From positions 1 through 9,704 of the forward strand of contig DAHZZC010000324.1 of NCBI GenBank assembly GCA_027435495.1: a stretch of 9,704 bases of DNA, read 5' to 3'. The notes beneath the pieces were generated by a model that made no database searches, was not told the DNA's origin, and saw only the letters and a program-made list of their open reading frames with translations. The stretch's first letter is position 1. The number at the start of each line of letters is the position of its first letter. The position numbers and the translations under genes were made by a program. Shown in pieces: positions 1-6,802 of this stretch. This DNA is from Planctomycetales bacterium (lineage in GTDB: Bacteria > Planctomycetota > Planctomycetia > Isosphaerales > Isosphaeraceae).

Positions 1-1284
1 CGCCGAGTAACCGAATTCGTCGGTGGCGCCATGGGTCATGCCGCCCTTGATGCCGCCGCCGGCCATCCAGATCGAGAAGCCCTTGATGTGGTGGTCGCGG
101 CCGTTGCCCTGGGCCATCGGGGTCCGGCCAAACTCACCGCCCCAGATCACCAGGGTTTCGTCCAGCATCCCACGCTGCTTGAGATCCTTGACCAGGGCCG
201 CGGCGGCCTGGTCGACCTCGCGGGCGGTTCCGGCGACGTGCTCCTTGATGGCGCCGTGGTGGTCCCAGTCGCGGTGGTAGAGCTGGATGAAGCGGACACC
301 TCGCTCAGCCAGGCGACGGGCGAGCAGGCAGTTGGCCGCGAACGTTCCGTCGCCGCCGTCGGTCCCGTAGAGCTCCCGGACGTGACCCGGCTCGGCCGAG
401 ACGTCGATCAGCTCGGGAACGCTGGTCTGCATTCGGAACGCCGTCTCGTAGGCCGAGATCCGCGTAGCGATCTCTGGGTCGGCCGAACGCTCCTCCTCGA
501 TCCGGTTGAGCCGCTGGACGGCGTCGACGACATCGCGCTGTCGGCTGTCGGTCGTTCCCCCTGGATTGCCGAGATAGAGCACCGGGTCGCCCTTGGAGTA
601 GAACCGGACGCCCTGGAATCGGCTCGGGAGGAAGCCGCTGTGCCACTGTCGGGTGGAGATGGGTTGCGCCTGGCCGAACCGGCCGGTGGAGGTCAGCACG
701 ACGAAGCCGGGAAGATCGCGGCTCTCGCTTCCGAGTCCGTAGGTGAGCCAGGAGCCCATCGCCGGACGTCCCGAGATGGTCGTCCCGGTGTTCATGAACG
801 TGTGCGCCGGGTCGTGGTTGATCGCCTCGGTCACCATCGATCGGACGATGCAGATGTCATCGGCGATCCCGGCGACGTGCGGGAAGATGGCGCTGATTTC
901 CTGTCCGCTGGCACCGTAACGCTGGAAGGAGTGCTGGGGCGCGAAGCAGACGAGTTTTTGCCCCTGCAACTGCGCGATGGGCATTCCCTTCGTGAACGAC
1001 TCGGGCATGGGCTGGCCGTGCATCCGGGCCAGTTCGGGCTTGTGGTCGAGCGTTTCGAGGTGCGAGGGTCCGCCGGCCATGTACAGGTAGATGATCCGCT
1101 TCGCCTTCGGCGCGAAGTGAGGCAGGCCGAGCGGGTTGGCGGGCCGATCGCGCCCTGGCGTGGCCTCGGCTCCATTTAGCAGCGTTGGGTCGAGCAGCGA
1201 GGCCAGCGCCAGTGTGCCGATGCCGGTCGAGGATCGGCCGAGGAAGGCGCGGCGATGGATACGGGCCTGGGTCTTGTCGAGCAT
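1..1284 (-). CDS. DUF1501 domain-containing exported protein (3' end beyond window)
   Basis: The frame is open from an ATG at 1284 to the left edge, giving 428 residues with the C-terminus missing. A purine-rich ribosome site (GAGAGGA, 1291-1297) lies six bases before the ATG. The N-terminus has a twin-arginine signal: RRAFLGRSS at residues 11-19, followed by a hydrophobic stretch (GIGTLALASLL). The mature part carries DUF1501 hallmarks: a strand with YMAGGPSHLETLDHKPEL near 67-84, WGGEFGRTPM at 381-390, and a DHH triplet at 397-399 in the GNGRDHHIKGFS segment. DUF1501 proteins belong to the alkaline-phosphatase/sulfatase-like fold group. Their substrate is not established, so a hydrolase role is inference. 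The gene lies 41 bases downstream of the DUF1549/DUF1553 gene on the same strand, so the two are probably one transcript. Family assignment is firm; function is unknown. Most members are somewhat longer, so perhaps 40-60 residues are missing. Confidence 0.93.
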   Translation of the reverse strand, partial: MLDKTQARIHRRAFLGRSSTGIGTLALASLLDPTLLNGAEATPGRDRPANPLGLPHFAPKAKRIIYLYMAGGPSHLETLDHKPELARMHGQPMPESFTKGMPIAQLQGQKLVCFAPQHSFQRYGASGQEISAIFPHVAGIADDICIVRSMVTEAINHDPAHTFMNTGTTISGRPAMGSWLTYGLGSESRDLPGFVVLTSTGRFGQAQPISTRQWHSGFLPSRFQGVRFYSKGDPVLYLGNPGGTTDSRQRDVVDAVQRLNRIEEERSADPEIATRISAYETAFRMQTSVPELIDVSAEPGHVRELYGTDGGDGTFAANCLLARRLAERGVRFIQLYHRDWDHHGAIKEHVAGTAREVDQAAAALVKDLKQRGMLDETLVIWGGEFGRTPMAQGNGRDHHIKGFSIWMAGGGIKGGMTHGATDEFGYSA

Positions 1285-1325
1285 CGGCGTTCCTCTCGAT
1301 CCTGGCGGGGTACGGGTCGATCCGA

Positions 1326-3656
1326 TCAGGGCCGGGTGATCGTCTCGTGCAGGTTCAGGATGACGCGGGCGGCCGACGTCCAGGCGGCCAACTCGGCGGC
1401 GTCGAGGCTGGGCGGGACGGGTGTCTCGCCGATGCGGATCAACTCGCGTGCCGCGGCGGGATCCTCGCGATACTGGCGTTCGTGCCGGGCGACCAGATCG
1501 AGCAGGATCGCCGATTCGTCCGGGGAGGGTGACCGGGCGAGTGCCAGGCGGAAGCCGCGATCGAGCCGTGAGGCGGGGTCGGTGCCGGCCTCGGCGATCA
1601 GCCGGGCGGCCAGCACTCGGGCTGCCTCAACGTAGGTCGGGTCGTTCAGCAGGACCAGGGCCTGCAAGGGCGTGTTGGACCTCGGCCGCTGAACGACGCA
1701 TTCCTCTCGGGTCGAGGCGTCGAAGGCCAGCAGGCTCGGGTGGAGGAACGTTCGCTGCCAGTAGGTATAAAGACCGCGGCGATACTGGTTCGTCCCGTGA
1801 TCGGGGTGATACTCGCGTCTCGGGAAGTTGAGGAACGACCAGTAGCCGGCCGGCTGGTAGGGCTTGACGCTCGGGCCGCCGATCGTCGCGGCGAGCTGTC
1901 CGCTGATGGCCAGGGCGTTGTCGCGGACGAACTCGGCGTCGAGCCGGAAGGCGTTCTGGCGAGAGAGCCAGCGATTGGCCGGGTCGAGACGGCGGTCGAG
2001 CTCGCGTGGGCGGGACGACCGTCGATACGCCTCGGACATCACGATTCGTTTCACGGTCGCCTTGACGTCCCATCTCCCGTCGACGAACTCGGCGGCCAGC
2101 CAGTCGAGCAGTTCGGGGTGGGTCGGCCAGGCGCCCTGAGCGCCGAAATCGTCGGGAGTTGTGACGATCCCCTGGCCGAAGGCGAGCTTCCAGAGCCGGT
2201 TGACCATCACCCGGGCGACCAGGGGATTCCGGCCGGATACCAGCCAACGGGCCAGATCGAGCCGGTTGGCGCGCCGGCCGGAGACCTCCATCGGCGGCAG
2301 TGAGGCCGGCACCGTCGGCGTGATGATCGGTCCCGAGTCGTCCAGCCAGTTGCCGCGTGGGAGCAGGCGGACCGTTCGGGGCTCCATCGCCGATGTCACC
2401 AGCGTCGCCGGGATCCGCGTTTCGGTTTCCCGGATCTGGCGTTCGAGCTCGGCTCGTTCCTTCTTCTGGTCGGGTGTTGGATTCTTGATCGCGGCGAGCG
2501 GGGCGAGGCGATCCTGGAGCGTCTTCAGGGCCGTCGCTTCCTCGGGCGTCGGGAAGCGGGTTTCCTGCTGGGCGCCGACGATCGTTTCCTTGACGTCGGC
2601 GAAGAACGCCTCAAGGCCGTAGAATTCCCGGGTCGTGAACGGATCATACTTGTGGTCGTGGCACTCGGCGCACCCCATTGTGACGCCCATCCAGACGGAC
2701 GAGACGTTCCGAACCCGGTCGGCGGCATACTTGGCGATGTACTCCTTCGGCTGGGCTCCGCCTTCCTGGGTTGTCTGAAGGAGCCGGTTGTAGCCCGAGC
2801 CGACGCGAGACTCTTCCGTCGGCCGGTCGATCAGGTCGCCGGCAAGCTGCTCGATCGTGAACTGGTCGAAGGGCCGGTTCGAATTGAAGGCGCGAATGAC
2901 GTAGTCGCGGAACATCCAGATATCGACGTGATTATCGCTATGATAACCCTGGGTGTCGGCAAACCGGACGAGGTCGAGCCAGAAGACGGCCATCCGCTCG
3001 CCGTAATGGGGCGAGGCCAGTAGGCGGTCGACCAGCCGCTCGTAGGCGTCGGGCCGGGAGTCGCGGGCGAAGGCCTCGACGTCTTCCGGCGTCGGTGGCA
3101 GGCCGGTCAGGTCGAGCGAGAGGCGGCGGATGAGAGTCGGGCGGTCGGCCTCGGGAGCTGGGGTCAGGCCGGCGTTGCTGATCCGGTCGTTCAGGAATTG
3201 ATCGATCCGACCGAGGGCGGTGGCTTCAGGCGTCCTCGGCCGGGCGACCGGCTGGAACGACCAGTGTCCTTTCCACGGGGCCCCCTGCTCGATCCATCGG
3301 CGGAGGCTCTCGACCTGGGCAGGTGTCAGACGCTTTCCGGCCTTCGGCGGCGGCATGACGGAATCGGGATCATCGGAGGTGATCCGGAGCCAGAGTTCGC
3401 TTGTGTCGAGCTTGCCGGGGGCGACGATCGCCGTCCCGTCGTCCGATCGAAAGAGGCCCTCGCGGGCGTCGAGCCGGAGGTCGGCCTTGCGCTTGCCGGC
3501 ATCGGGACCGTGACACTGGTAGCACGATTCGGAGAGGATCGGGCGAATCTCCCGGTTGAAATCGATCTCGGGACCGGCCGCGAGCGCCGTCGCCCGGAAG
3601 ACCCAGGCCGCCGCGATAACGGCGCATCGCCGTGCGAGAGGTCGCTCGATTCTCAT
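1326..3656 (-). CDS. DUF1549/DUF1553 protein with N-terminal planctomycete cytochrome-c-like domain
   Basis: This gene encodes 776 residues with a complete C-terminus ending ILNLHETITRP, a typical family ending. Residues 1-28 look like an export signal (basic LARR, then an Ala-rich stretch ending ALAAG), although Arg21 interrupts the hydrophobic core. A PSCyt1-type cytochrome domain follows: CYQCH heme site at 45-49 and probable Met101 ligand in SVMPPP. DUF1549 spans about 145-365 (LDLTGLPPTPEDVEAF, HYGERMAVFWLDLVRFADT) and contains a second CxxCH, CAECH at 329-333. A charged linker (about 370-415) leads to DUF1553 at about 460-730 (RWLVSGRNPLVARVMVNRLW, QRPRSNTPLQALVLLNDPTYVEAAR). The frame stays open far upstream, but family similarity begins just after the ATG at 3656, and AGGA lies about nine bases before it. 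The gene is first in an operon with DUF1501. A role in periplasmic redox or polymer degradation is often suggested but is not shown by the sequence. Confidence 0.95.
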   Translation of the reverse strand: MRIERPLARRCAVIAAAWVFRATALAAGPEIDFNREIRPILSESCYQCHGPDAGKRKADLRLDAREGLFRSDDGTAIVAPGKLDTSELWLRITSDDPDSVMPPPKAGKRLTPAQVESLRRWIEQGAPWKGHWSFQPVARPRTPEATALGRIDQFLNDRISNAGLTPAPEADRPTLIRRLSLDLTGLPPTPEDVEAFARDSRPDAYERLVDRLLASPHYGERMAVFWLDLVRFADTQGYHSDNHVDIWMFRDYVIRAFNSNRPFDQFTIEQLAGDLIDRPTEESRVGSGYNRLLQTTQEGGAQPKEYIAKYAADRVRNVSSVWMGVTMGCAECHDHKYDPFTTREFYGLEAFFADVKETIVGAQQETRFPTPEEATALKTLQDRLAPLAAIKNPTPDQKKERAELERQIRETETRIPATLVTSAMEPRTVRLLPRGNWLDDSGPIITPTVPASLPPMEVSGRRANRLDLARWLVSGRNPLVARVMVNRLWKLAFGQGIVTTPDDFGAQGAWPTHPELLDWLAAEFVDGRWDVKATVKRIVMSEAYRRSSRPRELDRRLDPANRWLSRQNAFRLDAEFVRDNALAISGQLAATIGGPSVKPYQPAGYWSFLNFPRREYHPDHGTNQYRRGLYTYWQRTFLHPSLLAFDASTREECVVQRPRSNTPLQALVLLNDPTYVEAARVLAARLIAEAGTDPASRLDRGFRLALARSPSPDESAILLDLVARHERQYREDPAAARELIRIGETPVPPSLDAAELAAWTSAARVILNLHETITRP

Positions 3657-3848
3657 CGACGGGGGTCCTGGTGGCTGGAGTTGTCCGGGTCCAGGGCGGG
3701 CAAGGCCGGGGGGTGGTATCATCCTGACCCAGGATATCGCGGGATTGTGATTGTTTCCAATGGCCGATCGGCGGAGAATCCGGGACACCTCTCTCCGGGC
3801 ACGCGACGGGACGGGCCCGGGTCCTCCACGACGGGGAGCGATTAGCCG
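3657..3848. promoter_or_regulatory. divergent promoter region between the DUF1549/DUF1553 gene and glgX
   Basis: These 192 bases separate two divergently read genes and must contain both promoters unless transcription enters from outside. For glgX, a possible pair is TTGTTT (3751-3756) and GAGAAT (3774-3779), 17 bases apart. For the minus-strand operon, TTGGAA followed 16 bases later by GATATC is a weak candidate. Planctomycete promoter consensus is poorly defined, so these matches are tentative. A GGGGAG ribosome site (3833-3838) lies ten bases before the glgX ATG. No open frame here looks like a gene. Confidence 0.45.
3721..3735. promoter_or_regulatory. operator-like palindrome in the divergent promoter region
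   Basis: ATCCTG-ACC-CAGGAT is a perfect 6-bp inverted repeat with a 3-base centre. Its position, 65 bases upstream of the minus-strand ATG and near the weak GATATC element, would suit a repressor site. A match of this length can occur by chance, and no regulator gene lies next to it. Confidence 0.25.
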
Positions 3849-5960
3849 ATGACCAGGGCGACGGATCGGATCGGGTCGACAACGGTTTCCGAATACAGTT
3901 ACCGCGACCGCCTGCTGCTGGTCAGCCGCGGCAGCCCCCTGCCCGCGGGAGCGGTCACCACGCCTCTCGGAGTCAACTTTGTTCTGCTCTGCCGACACGG
4001 AACGGACGTCACCCTGGTTCTCTCCGAGCCCTGCAACGCCGAGATCCACGCCGAGATTCCGCTCGACCCGAGCGTCAACCGGACCGGCGATCACTGGCAC
4101 ATTCGCGTGGACGGGCTCCCGGAGGAGTTTTGCTACGGGTTCCGGGTGGATGGTCCCCGAGGCAACGGCCACCGATACGATCCTTCGGTGATCCTCCATG
4201 ACCCCTACACCCGCGCCCTTTCGTGCGGTCGCCCGTGGGGAACCGGCGACGGCCTTCCACGCCGGAGCTTGATGGTCGATTCGCTGATCGATGGCGAGCG
4301 ACGCGTTAAACCCCGGACGCCCCTGGAAGATACGATCATCTACGAGCTTCACGTCCGCGGTTTCACCATCCACGCCGATGCCCGACATCCCGGCACCTTC
4401 CGCGGACTCGCCGAGAAGATCGACTATCTGAAGGAACTGGGCGTCACCGCGGTCGAGCTTCTGCCGATCGACGAGTTCGACGAGGAGGATTGCCGATTCG
4501 TCAACCCGTTCACCGGAGAGCGGCTGCGTAACTACTGGGGTTACAGCCCGATCGCCTTCGGGGCCCCGAAGGCGGCCTATTCTTCCAATCCCGAGCGCGC
4601 TGCTCCCCTGCACGAACTCGGCGAGGTCATCGAGCAGTTCCACGCCGAGGGGCTGGAAATCTATCTCGATGTCGTCTTCAACCACACCGCCGAGGGGGGA
4701 GACGACGGGCCGACCTACAACTTTCGGGGTGTCGACAACACGCTCTATTACATGCTGGACGACCACGGGAACTACCTGAACTATAGCGGCTGCGGCAACA
4801 CGTTCAGTAGCGATCACCCGATTGTGCGTAATTACCTTCTCGATTGCCTGCGAAACTGGGTCGCCGAGGCGGGCGTCGATGGTTTCCGCTTCGATCTGGC
4901 CTCGGTGCTCGGGCGCGACGCCCGGGGGCAGGTTCTGGTCGAGCCGCCGGTGATCCGCCGGATCTCCGAGGATTCACTGCTCCGCGACACCAAGCTGATC
5001 GCCGAGCCCTGGGACGCGGCGGGCCTGTATCAGGTCGGCACGTTCCCCGGCGAGAGCCGGTGGTCCGACTGGAACGGCCGGTTTCGCGACGACGTCCGCC
5101 GCTTCTGGCGCGGCGACCCGGGGATGACCTCGGCGCTGGCGACCCGGCTTTGCGGGAGCGACGACCTCTACTCGGGTCGAGGCCCGCTCCACTCGATCAA
5201 CTTCATTTCTTGCCACGACGGTTTCACCCTGGCCGACCTCGTCGCCTACAACGAGAAGCACAACGAGGCCAATGGCGAGGGGAATCGCGACGGCGGCAAC
5301 GACAACAATAGCTGGAACTGCGGCGTTGAGGGCCCGACCGACGACCCGACCGTCAACCGCCTCCGCGCCCGGCAGGTTCGCAACCTGATGGCGACACTCC
5401 TGCTCAGCCAGGGCGTCCCGATGATCCTGGCTGGCGACGAATTTCTTCGGACCCAGGGCGGCAACAACAATGCCTGGTGCCAGGATAACCCGGTGAGCTG
5501 GGTCGACTGGAGACTCCTCGAACGCGAGGCGGGTTTCCACCGGTTTACCCGGATGATGATCGCGATCCGGAAGGCGCACCCGGTTCTTCGCCGTCGGACG
5601 TTCTTCCACGGCGATCGGACGGGCCACCCTCCCGAGATCCTCTGGCATGGTGTCGAGCCGTCCCAGCCCGACTTCGGTCACGAGAGTCACGCGATCGCCT
5701 TCGCCCTCGACGGACGAGGCAGCGACCGCCCAGGGGTGGTCGACCGCGATCTCTACGTCGCGTTCAATGCGTGGCGCAGGCCCCTCGACTTCCGAATTCC
5801 CGCGGCCCCGACCGGCCGAACCTGGCGGCTCGCCGTCGATACCGCCCAGTCTTCCCCCGAAGATATCTTCGAGCCCGACTCCGGCCCGCGCATCGAGGTC
5901 GGCCAGATTTACCGGGTCGAGTCGCACGCGATGATCGTGCTGGTCTCCGAGGAGACGTGA
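3849..5960 (+). CDS. glgX: glycogen debranching enzyme GlgX (GH13 isoamylase type)
   Basis: The 703-residue protein has the usual GlgX length. It should hydrolyse alpha-1,6 branches, mainly of phosphorylase-limited glycogen, in the cytoplasm. An N-terminal CBM48/early-set domain lies at about 28-125 (GSPLPAG...GVNFVLL, YGFRVDGP, DPYTRAL). The GH13 barrel follows with all four conserved regions: DVVFNH at 274-279; GFRFDLAS with nucleophile Asp349; LIAEPWD with acid/base Glu386; FISCHDG with stabilising Asp457. The stretch YNEKHNEANGEGNRDGGNDNNSWNCG (about 468-492) and GDEFLRTQGGNNNAWCQDN are typical of GlgX rather than of branching enzyme. The ATG at 3849 has GGGGAG ten bases upstream, and family similarity starts around residue 28, leaving a slightly extended N-terminus. 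No glgA, glgB, glgC or glgP lies nearby, so the gene appears to be transcribed alone. A TreX-like activity on other branched glucans is possible. Confidence 0.96.
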   Translation: MTRATDRIGSTTVSEYSYRDRLLLVSRGSPLPAGAVTTPLGVNFVLLCRHGTDVTLVLSEPCNAEIHAEIPLDPSVNRTGDHWHIRVDGLPEEFCYGFRVDGPRGNGHRYDPSVILHDPYTRALSCGRPWGTGDGLPRRSLMVDSLIDGERRVKPRTPLEDTIIYELHVRGFTIHADARHPGTFRGLAEKIDYLKELGVTAVELLPIDEFDEEDCRFVNPFTGERLRNYWGYSPIAFGAPKAAYSSNPERAAPLHELGEVIEQFHAEGLEIYLDVVFNHTAEGGDDGPTYNFRGVDNTLYYMLDDHGNYLNYSGCGNTFSSDHPIVRNYLLDCLRNWVAEAGVDGFRFDLASVLGRDARGQVLVEPPVIRRISEDSLLRDTKLIAEPWDAAGLYQVGTFPGESRWSDWNGRFRDDVRRFWRGDPGMTSALATRLCGSDDLYSGRGPLHSINFISCHDGFTLADLVAYNEKHNEANGEGNRDGGNDNNSWNCGVEGPTDDPTVNRLRARQVRNLMATLLLSQGVPMILAGDEFLRTQGGNNNAWCQDNPVSWVDWRLLEREAGFHRFTRMMIAIRKAHPVLRRRTFFHGDRTGHPPEILWHGVEPSQPDFGHESHAIAFALDGRGSDRPGVVDRDLYVAFNAWRRPLDFRIPAAPTGRTWRLAVDTAQSSPEDIFEPDSGPRIEVGQIYRVESHAMIVLVSEET

Positions 5961-5974
5961 ACCCACCAACGCCA

Positions 5975-6007
5975 ATGGGCCGCCCTGGAAACTCCAGGAC
6001 GGCCCAT
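5975..6007. terminator. long hairpin between convergent glgX and tRNA-Asn
   Basis: Arms 5975-5989 and 5993-6007 pair over 15 positions with one C-A mismatch around a 3-base loop; ATGGGCCG on one side matches CGGCCCAT on the other. It begins 14 bases after the glgX stop and sits 17 bases beyond the 3' end of the tRNA gene, so it could end transcripts from both strands. Neither strand has a U-tract after it, so it is either a U-less terminator or an RNA 3'-end stabiliser. Confidence 0.65.
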
Positions 6008-6023
6008 CGCTTGGCAACTCAGG

Positions 6024-6096
6024 CTCCCCGACAAGGACTCGAACCTTGAACCTAGCGGTTAACAGCCGCTCGCTCTACCGATTGAGCTATCGGGGA
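6024..6096 (-). tRNA. tRNA-Asn (anticodon GUU)
   Basis: The minus strand folds into a standard 73-base cloverleaf. The acceptor stem is TCCCCGA pairing with TCGGGGA, with discriminator G. The D-arm is GCTC/GAGC with loop AATCGGTA. The anticodon stem AGCGG/CCGCT holds loop CTGTTAA, giving anticodon GTT for asparagine. The variable loop is AGGTT, and the T-arm is CAAGG/CCTTG with loop TTCGAGT. The 3' CCA is not encoded: the bases after the discriminator read CCT, so CCA must be added enzymatically. No other tRNA adjoins it. It lies between two hairpins and downstream of the minus-strand ribbon-helix-helix gene. Confidence 0.97.
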
Positions 6097-6118
6097 TTCG
6101 ACCCCTAGAGCATACTCG

Positions 6119-6157
6119 GAGGATCGGGCCGACTCAAGACGAGTCGGCCGATTCCTC
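6119..6157. terminator. bulged hairpin between the ribbon-helix-helix gene and tRNA-Asn
   Basis: GAGGATCGGGCCGACTC (6119-6135) and GAGTCGGCCGATTCCTC (6141-6157) pair over about 16 bp with one bulged base on each side and a 5-base loop AAGAC. On the minus strand it lies downstream of the small ribbon-helix-helix gene and 22 bases upstream of the tRNA 5' end, so it may end the upstream transcript. There is no U-tract on either strand. The rest of 6097-6272 shows no gene or clear signal beyond GC-rich short repeats around GCCGGC. Confidence 0.5.
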
Positions 6158-6272
6158 TCGAAGATGCTGCAGGGGTCCTCGAAATCGGGTCCCAATCCGC
6201 CGGCGGGAGGGTTCCAAATCGGCGGCCGTGCCGGCGGCCTGTTGGGCCGGCCCTCGTCGCCCGACGGACGGA

Positions 6273-6434
6273 TTACTCCTTGGTTCCCGACTTCTCGTGT
6301 TGCTCAATGGCCTTTTCGAGGATTCCGACAATCAGCGCATTCAGCGATGCCTTGTCCTCTTTGGCCCAGCTTGCCAACTGCTCATGGAGCACGGGAGGCA
6401 TGCGGATCTGGAAGTGTACCACTGTCTCAGGCAT
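6273..6434 (-). CDS. Arc-like ribbon-helix-helix DNA-binding protein
   Basis: This is a 53-residue protein. The ATG at 6434 is fixed by a strong ribosome site (GAGGAGA, 6441-6447) six bases upstream; the frame continues to 6500, but nothing there supports an earlier start. The fold prediction is a beta-strand at about 4-11 (TVVHFQIR), helix A at about 13-27 (PPVLHEQLASWAKED) and helix B at about 30-47 (SLNALIVGILEKAIEQHE). The FQIRMP...SLNALI pattern matches phage P22 Arc (FNLRWP...SVNSEI), so it should dimerise and place the strand in the DNA major groove, with Gln9 and Arg11 as candidate contact residues. No toxin gene overlaps or adjoins it, so an antitoxin role is not supported. Autoregulation through the repeats at 6502-6585 is a reasonable inference. 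It could instead be a plasmid- or phage-derived repressor now resident in the chromosome. Confidence 0.82.
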   Translation of the reverse strand: MPETVVHFQIRMPPVLHEQLASWAKEDKASLNALIVGILEKAIEQHEKSGTKE

Positions 6435-6802
6435 GGAACATCTCCTCGGTACGACACAGGCACCCGCAACAGGAAGCATCCAGACGGGTAACAAGCCCAC
6501 TTCGGAATTCTACACGGCGAATCGGGGCATGCATTGGTATTCTATCCGAATTCGGTCGCCGCTTTGCACCTATTTCTCCGAATTCACTCAACTTATCCAA
6601 CGTTTTTTCGCGTGCGATGAGCCATGTCCATCCGCATAAATCCCCGGAGACAGCCGAGCATTCCTGGATGGTCGGATCAAGAAGGCGATTCCGCTTCCGG
6701 GAGATTCTCGGTCCTTCCCCGGTGTCCGCCATCGGTCGCGAAGCCCTCGGATATCGATACAAATGACCACAACATCGGCCAAACGATGAGCTTGGAGTTT
6801 CC
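6435..6802. promoter_or_regulatory. non-coding divergent region between the Arc-like gene and the GbsR-type gene
   Basis: These 368 bases are visibly less GC-rich than their surroundings and contain no frame that looks like a gene. The left part holds three repeated 9-mers (described separately). On the minus strand TAGAAT (6544-6539) is a good -10 candidate lying next to the middle repeat, which would leave a leader of about 100 bases before the Arc-like gene. There is a T6 run at 6603-6608 without a hairpin before it. The right part has the 8-bp palindrome TATCGATA (6752-6759) and CATCG-GCCAAA-CGATG (6773-6788) just before the ribosome site of the GbsR-type gene. These two are weak operator candidates. 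Confidence 0.5.
6502..6585 (-). repeat. three direct repeats of GAATTCSGA upstream of the Arc-like gene
   Basis: On the minus strand the 9-mer GAATTC(G/C)GA occurs three times in the same orientation: 6585-6577, 6553-6545 and 6510-6502. The first two are identical (GAATTCGGA) and both continue into A-rich sequence (GAAATAG and TAGAATA). Spacing is 32 and 43 bases, close to three and four helical turns, so the sites would lie on nearly the same face. The middle copy forms the 10-bp palindrome CCGAATTCGG. GAATTC is found only about three other times in the rest of the window, all within coding sequence. Ribbon-helix-helix repressors commonly bind tandem short sites cooperatively, which fits a role as operators. 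Confidence 0.55.

Noticed and set aside
31..1179. 382-residue plus-strand open frame.
   Set aside because: It is antisense to the clearly recognisable DUF1501 gene and resembles no family.
3657..4817. Upstream extension of the DUF1549/DUF1553 frame by about 390 residues.
   Set aside because: It runs antisense through the glgX start, has no recognisable domain, and family similarity begins just after the ATG at 3656. The openness reflects GC-rich codon bias.
4974..6017. 347-residue minus-strand open frame.
   Set aside because: It is antisense to glgX, which has all catalytic motifs; the composition is typical of an antisense shadow.
6435..6500. Longer start (6500) for the Arc-like protein.
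   Set aside because: GAGGAGA six bases before 6434 fixes the shorter start, and the added residues do not fit the ribbon-helix-helix fold.
6502..6585. GAATTC repeats as a CRISPR array.
   Set aside because: The units are only 9 bases and unequally spaced; there is no 25-35 base repeat and no cas gene.
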